Part shown: in pieces, positions 26,476-26,490 of the stretch
Position numbering within the stretch: position 1 is the stretch's first letter
Layout of the letters: the number at the start of each line of letters is the position of its first letter
Assembly: GCA_032433595.1 (NCBI GenBank)
Contig: JASWJB010000458.1
Location: forward strand, 1-26,490
Reading direction: 5' to 3'
DNA length: 26,490 bases
Origin: Conoideocrella luteorostrata
Taxonomy: Eukaryota; Ascomycota; Sordariomycetes; Hypocreales; Clavicipitaceae
The notes under the pieces: generated by a model
Told to the model about the DNA's origin: nothing
The model's input: the letters and a program-made list of their open reading frames with translations, nothing else
Database searches by the model: none
Program-made: the position numbers and the translations under genes

Positions 26476-26490
26476 CTTTTTAAGTGGTGG

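Overview
This window looks like an accessory, repeat-littered stretch of a filamentous ascomycete genome (Pezizomycotina; a Sordariomycete is my guess). The evidence is short introns with GT donors and CTAAC/CTGAC-like branch points, a fungal NACHT-ankyrin NLR (STAND) gene, an NB-ARC/TPR NLR relic, a secreted subtilase, a GMC oxidoreductase, a fungus-specific multi-pass membrane protein family, and many decayed transposable-element pieces. No tRNA, rRNA or CRISPR array was seen.

Layout. 401-960 (-) is a decayed DDE (Tc1/mariner-IS630 type) transposase. 1128-4356 (-) is an NLR: a short Gly/Asn/Gln-rich N-terminal motif exon, a 60-nt intron, a NACHT NTPase, then about ten nearly identical 34-residue ankyrin repeats. 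It carries one frameshift near 3498 and a stop inside the last repeat. 4357-8667 has no recognisable gene but holds an LTR-like relic at 5443. 8668-10156 (+) is a four-exon subtilisin-like protease with its catalytic triad kept. 11349-11936 (-) is a small four-helix membrane protein of unknown family. 12955-13822 (+) is a cysteine-containing secreted protein whose signal peptide and body are in different frames. 13930-14800 is a cluster of LTR-like pieces with one complete 343-bp TG...CA copy. 15722-17247 (-) is a two-exon membrane protein. 17505-19415 holds more LTR-like and inverted repeats. 19448-20690 (+) is an NB-ARC/TPR pseudogene cut off at its 5' end beside an LTR fragment. 21413-23368 (-) is an intact, intronless GMC oxidoreductase with a signal peptide. 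The rest, to 26490, is non-coding with LTR fragments and a homopolymer block.

The genes do not form an obvious pathway. The coherent theme is self/non-self NLR receptors (one nearly intact, one dead) in a transposon-rich neighbourhood together with secreted enzymes, which is typical of fast-evolving fungal accessory DNA. The most interesting element is the NLR, which combines an amyloid-signalling-like N-terminal motif with a homogenised ankyrin array. I found no partner effector carrying the same motif in this window. Two LTR-like families are each recognised from several copies within the window itself.
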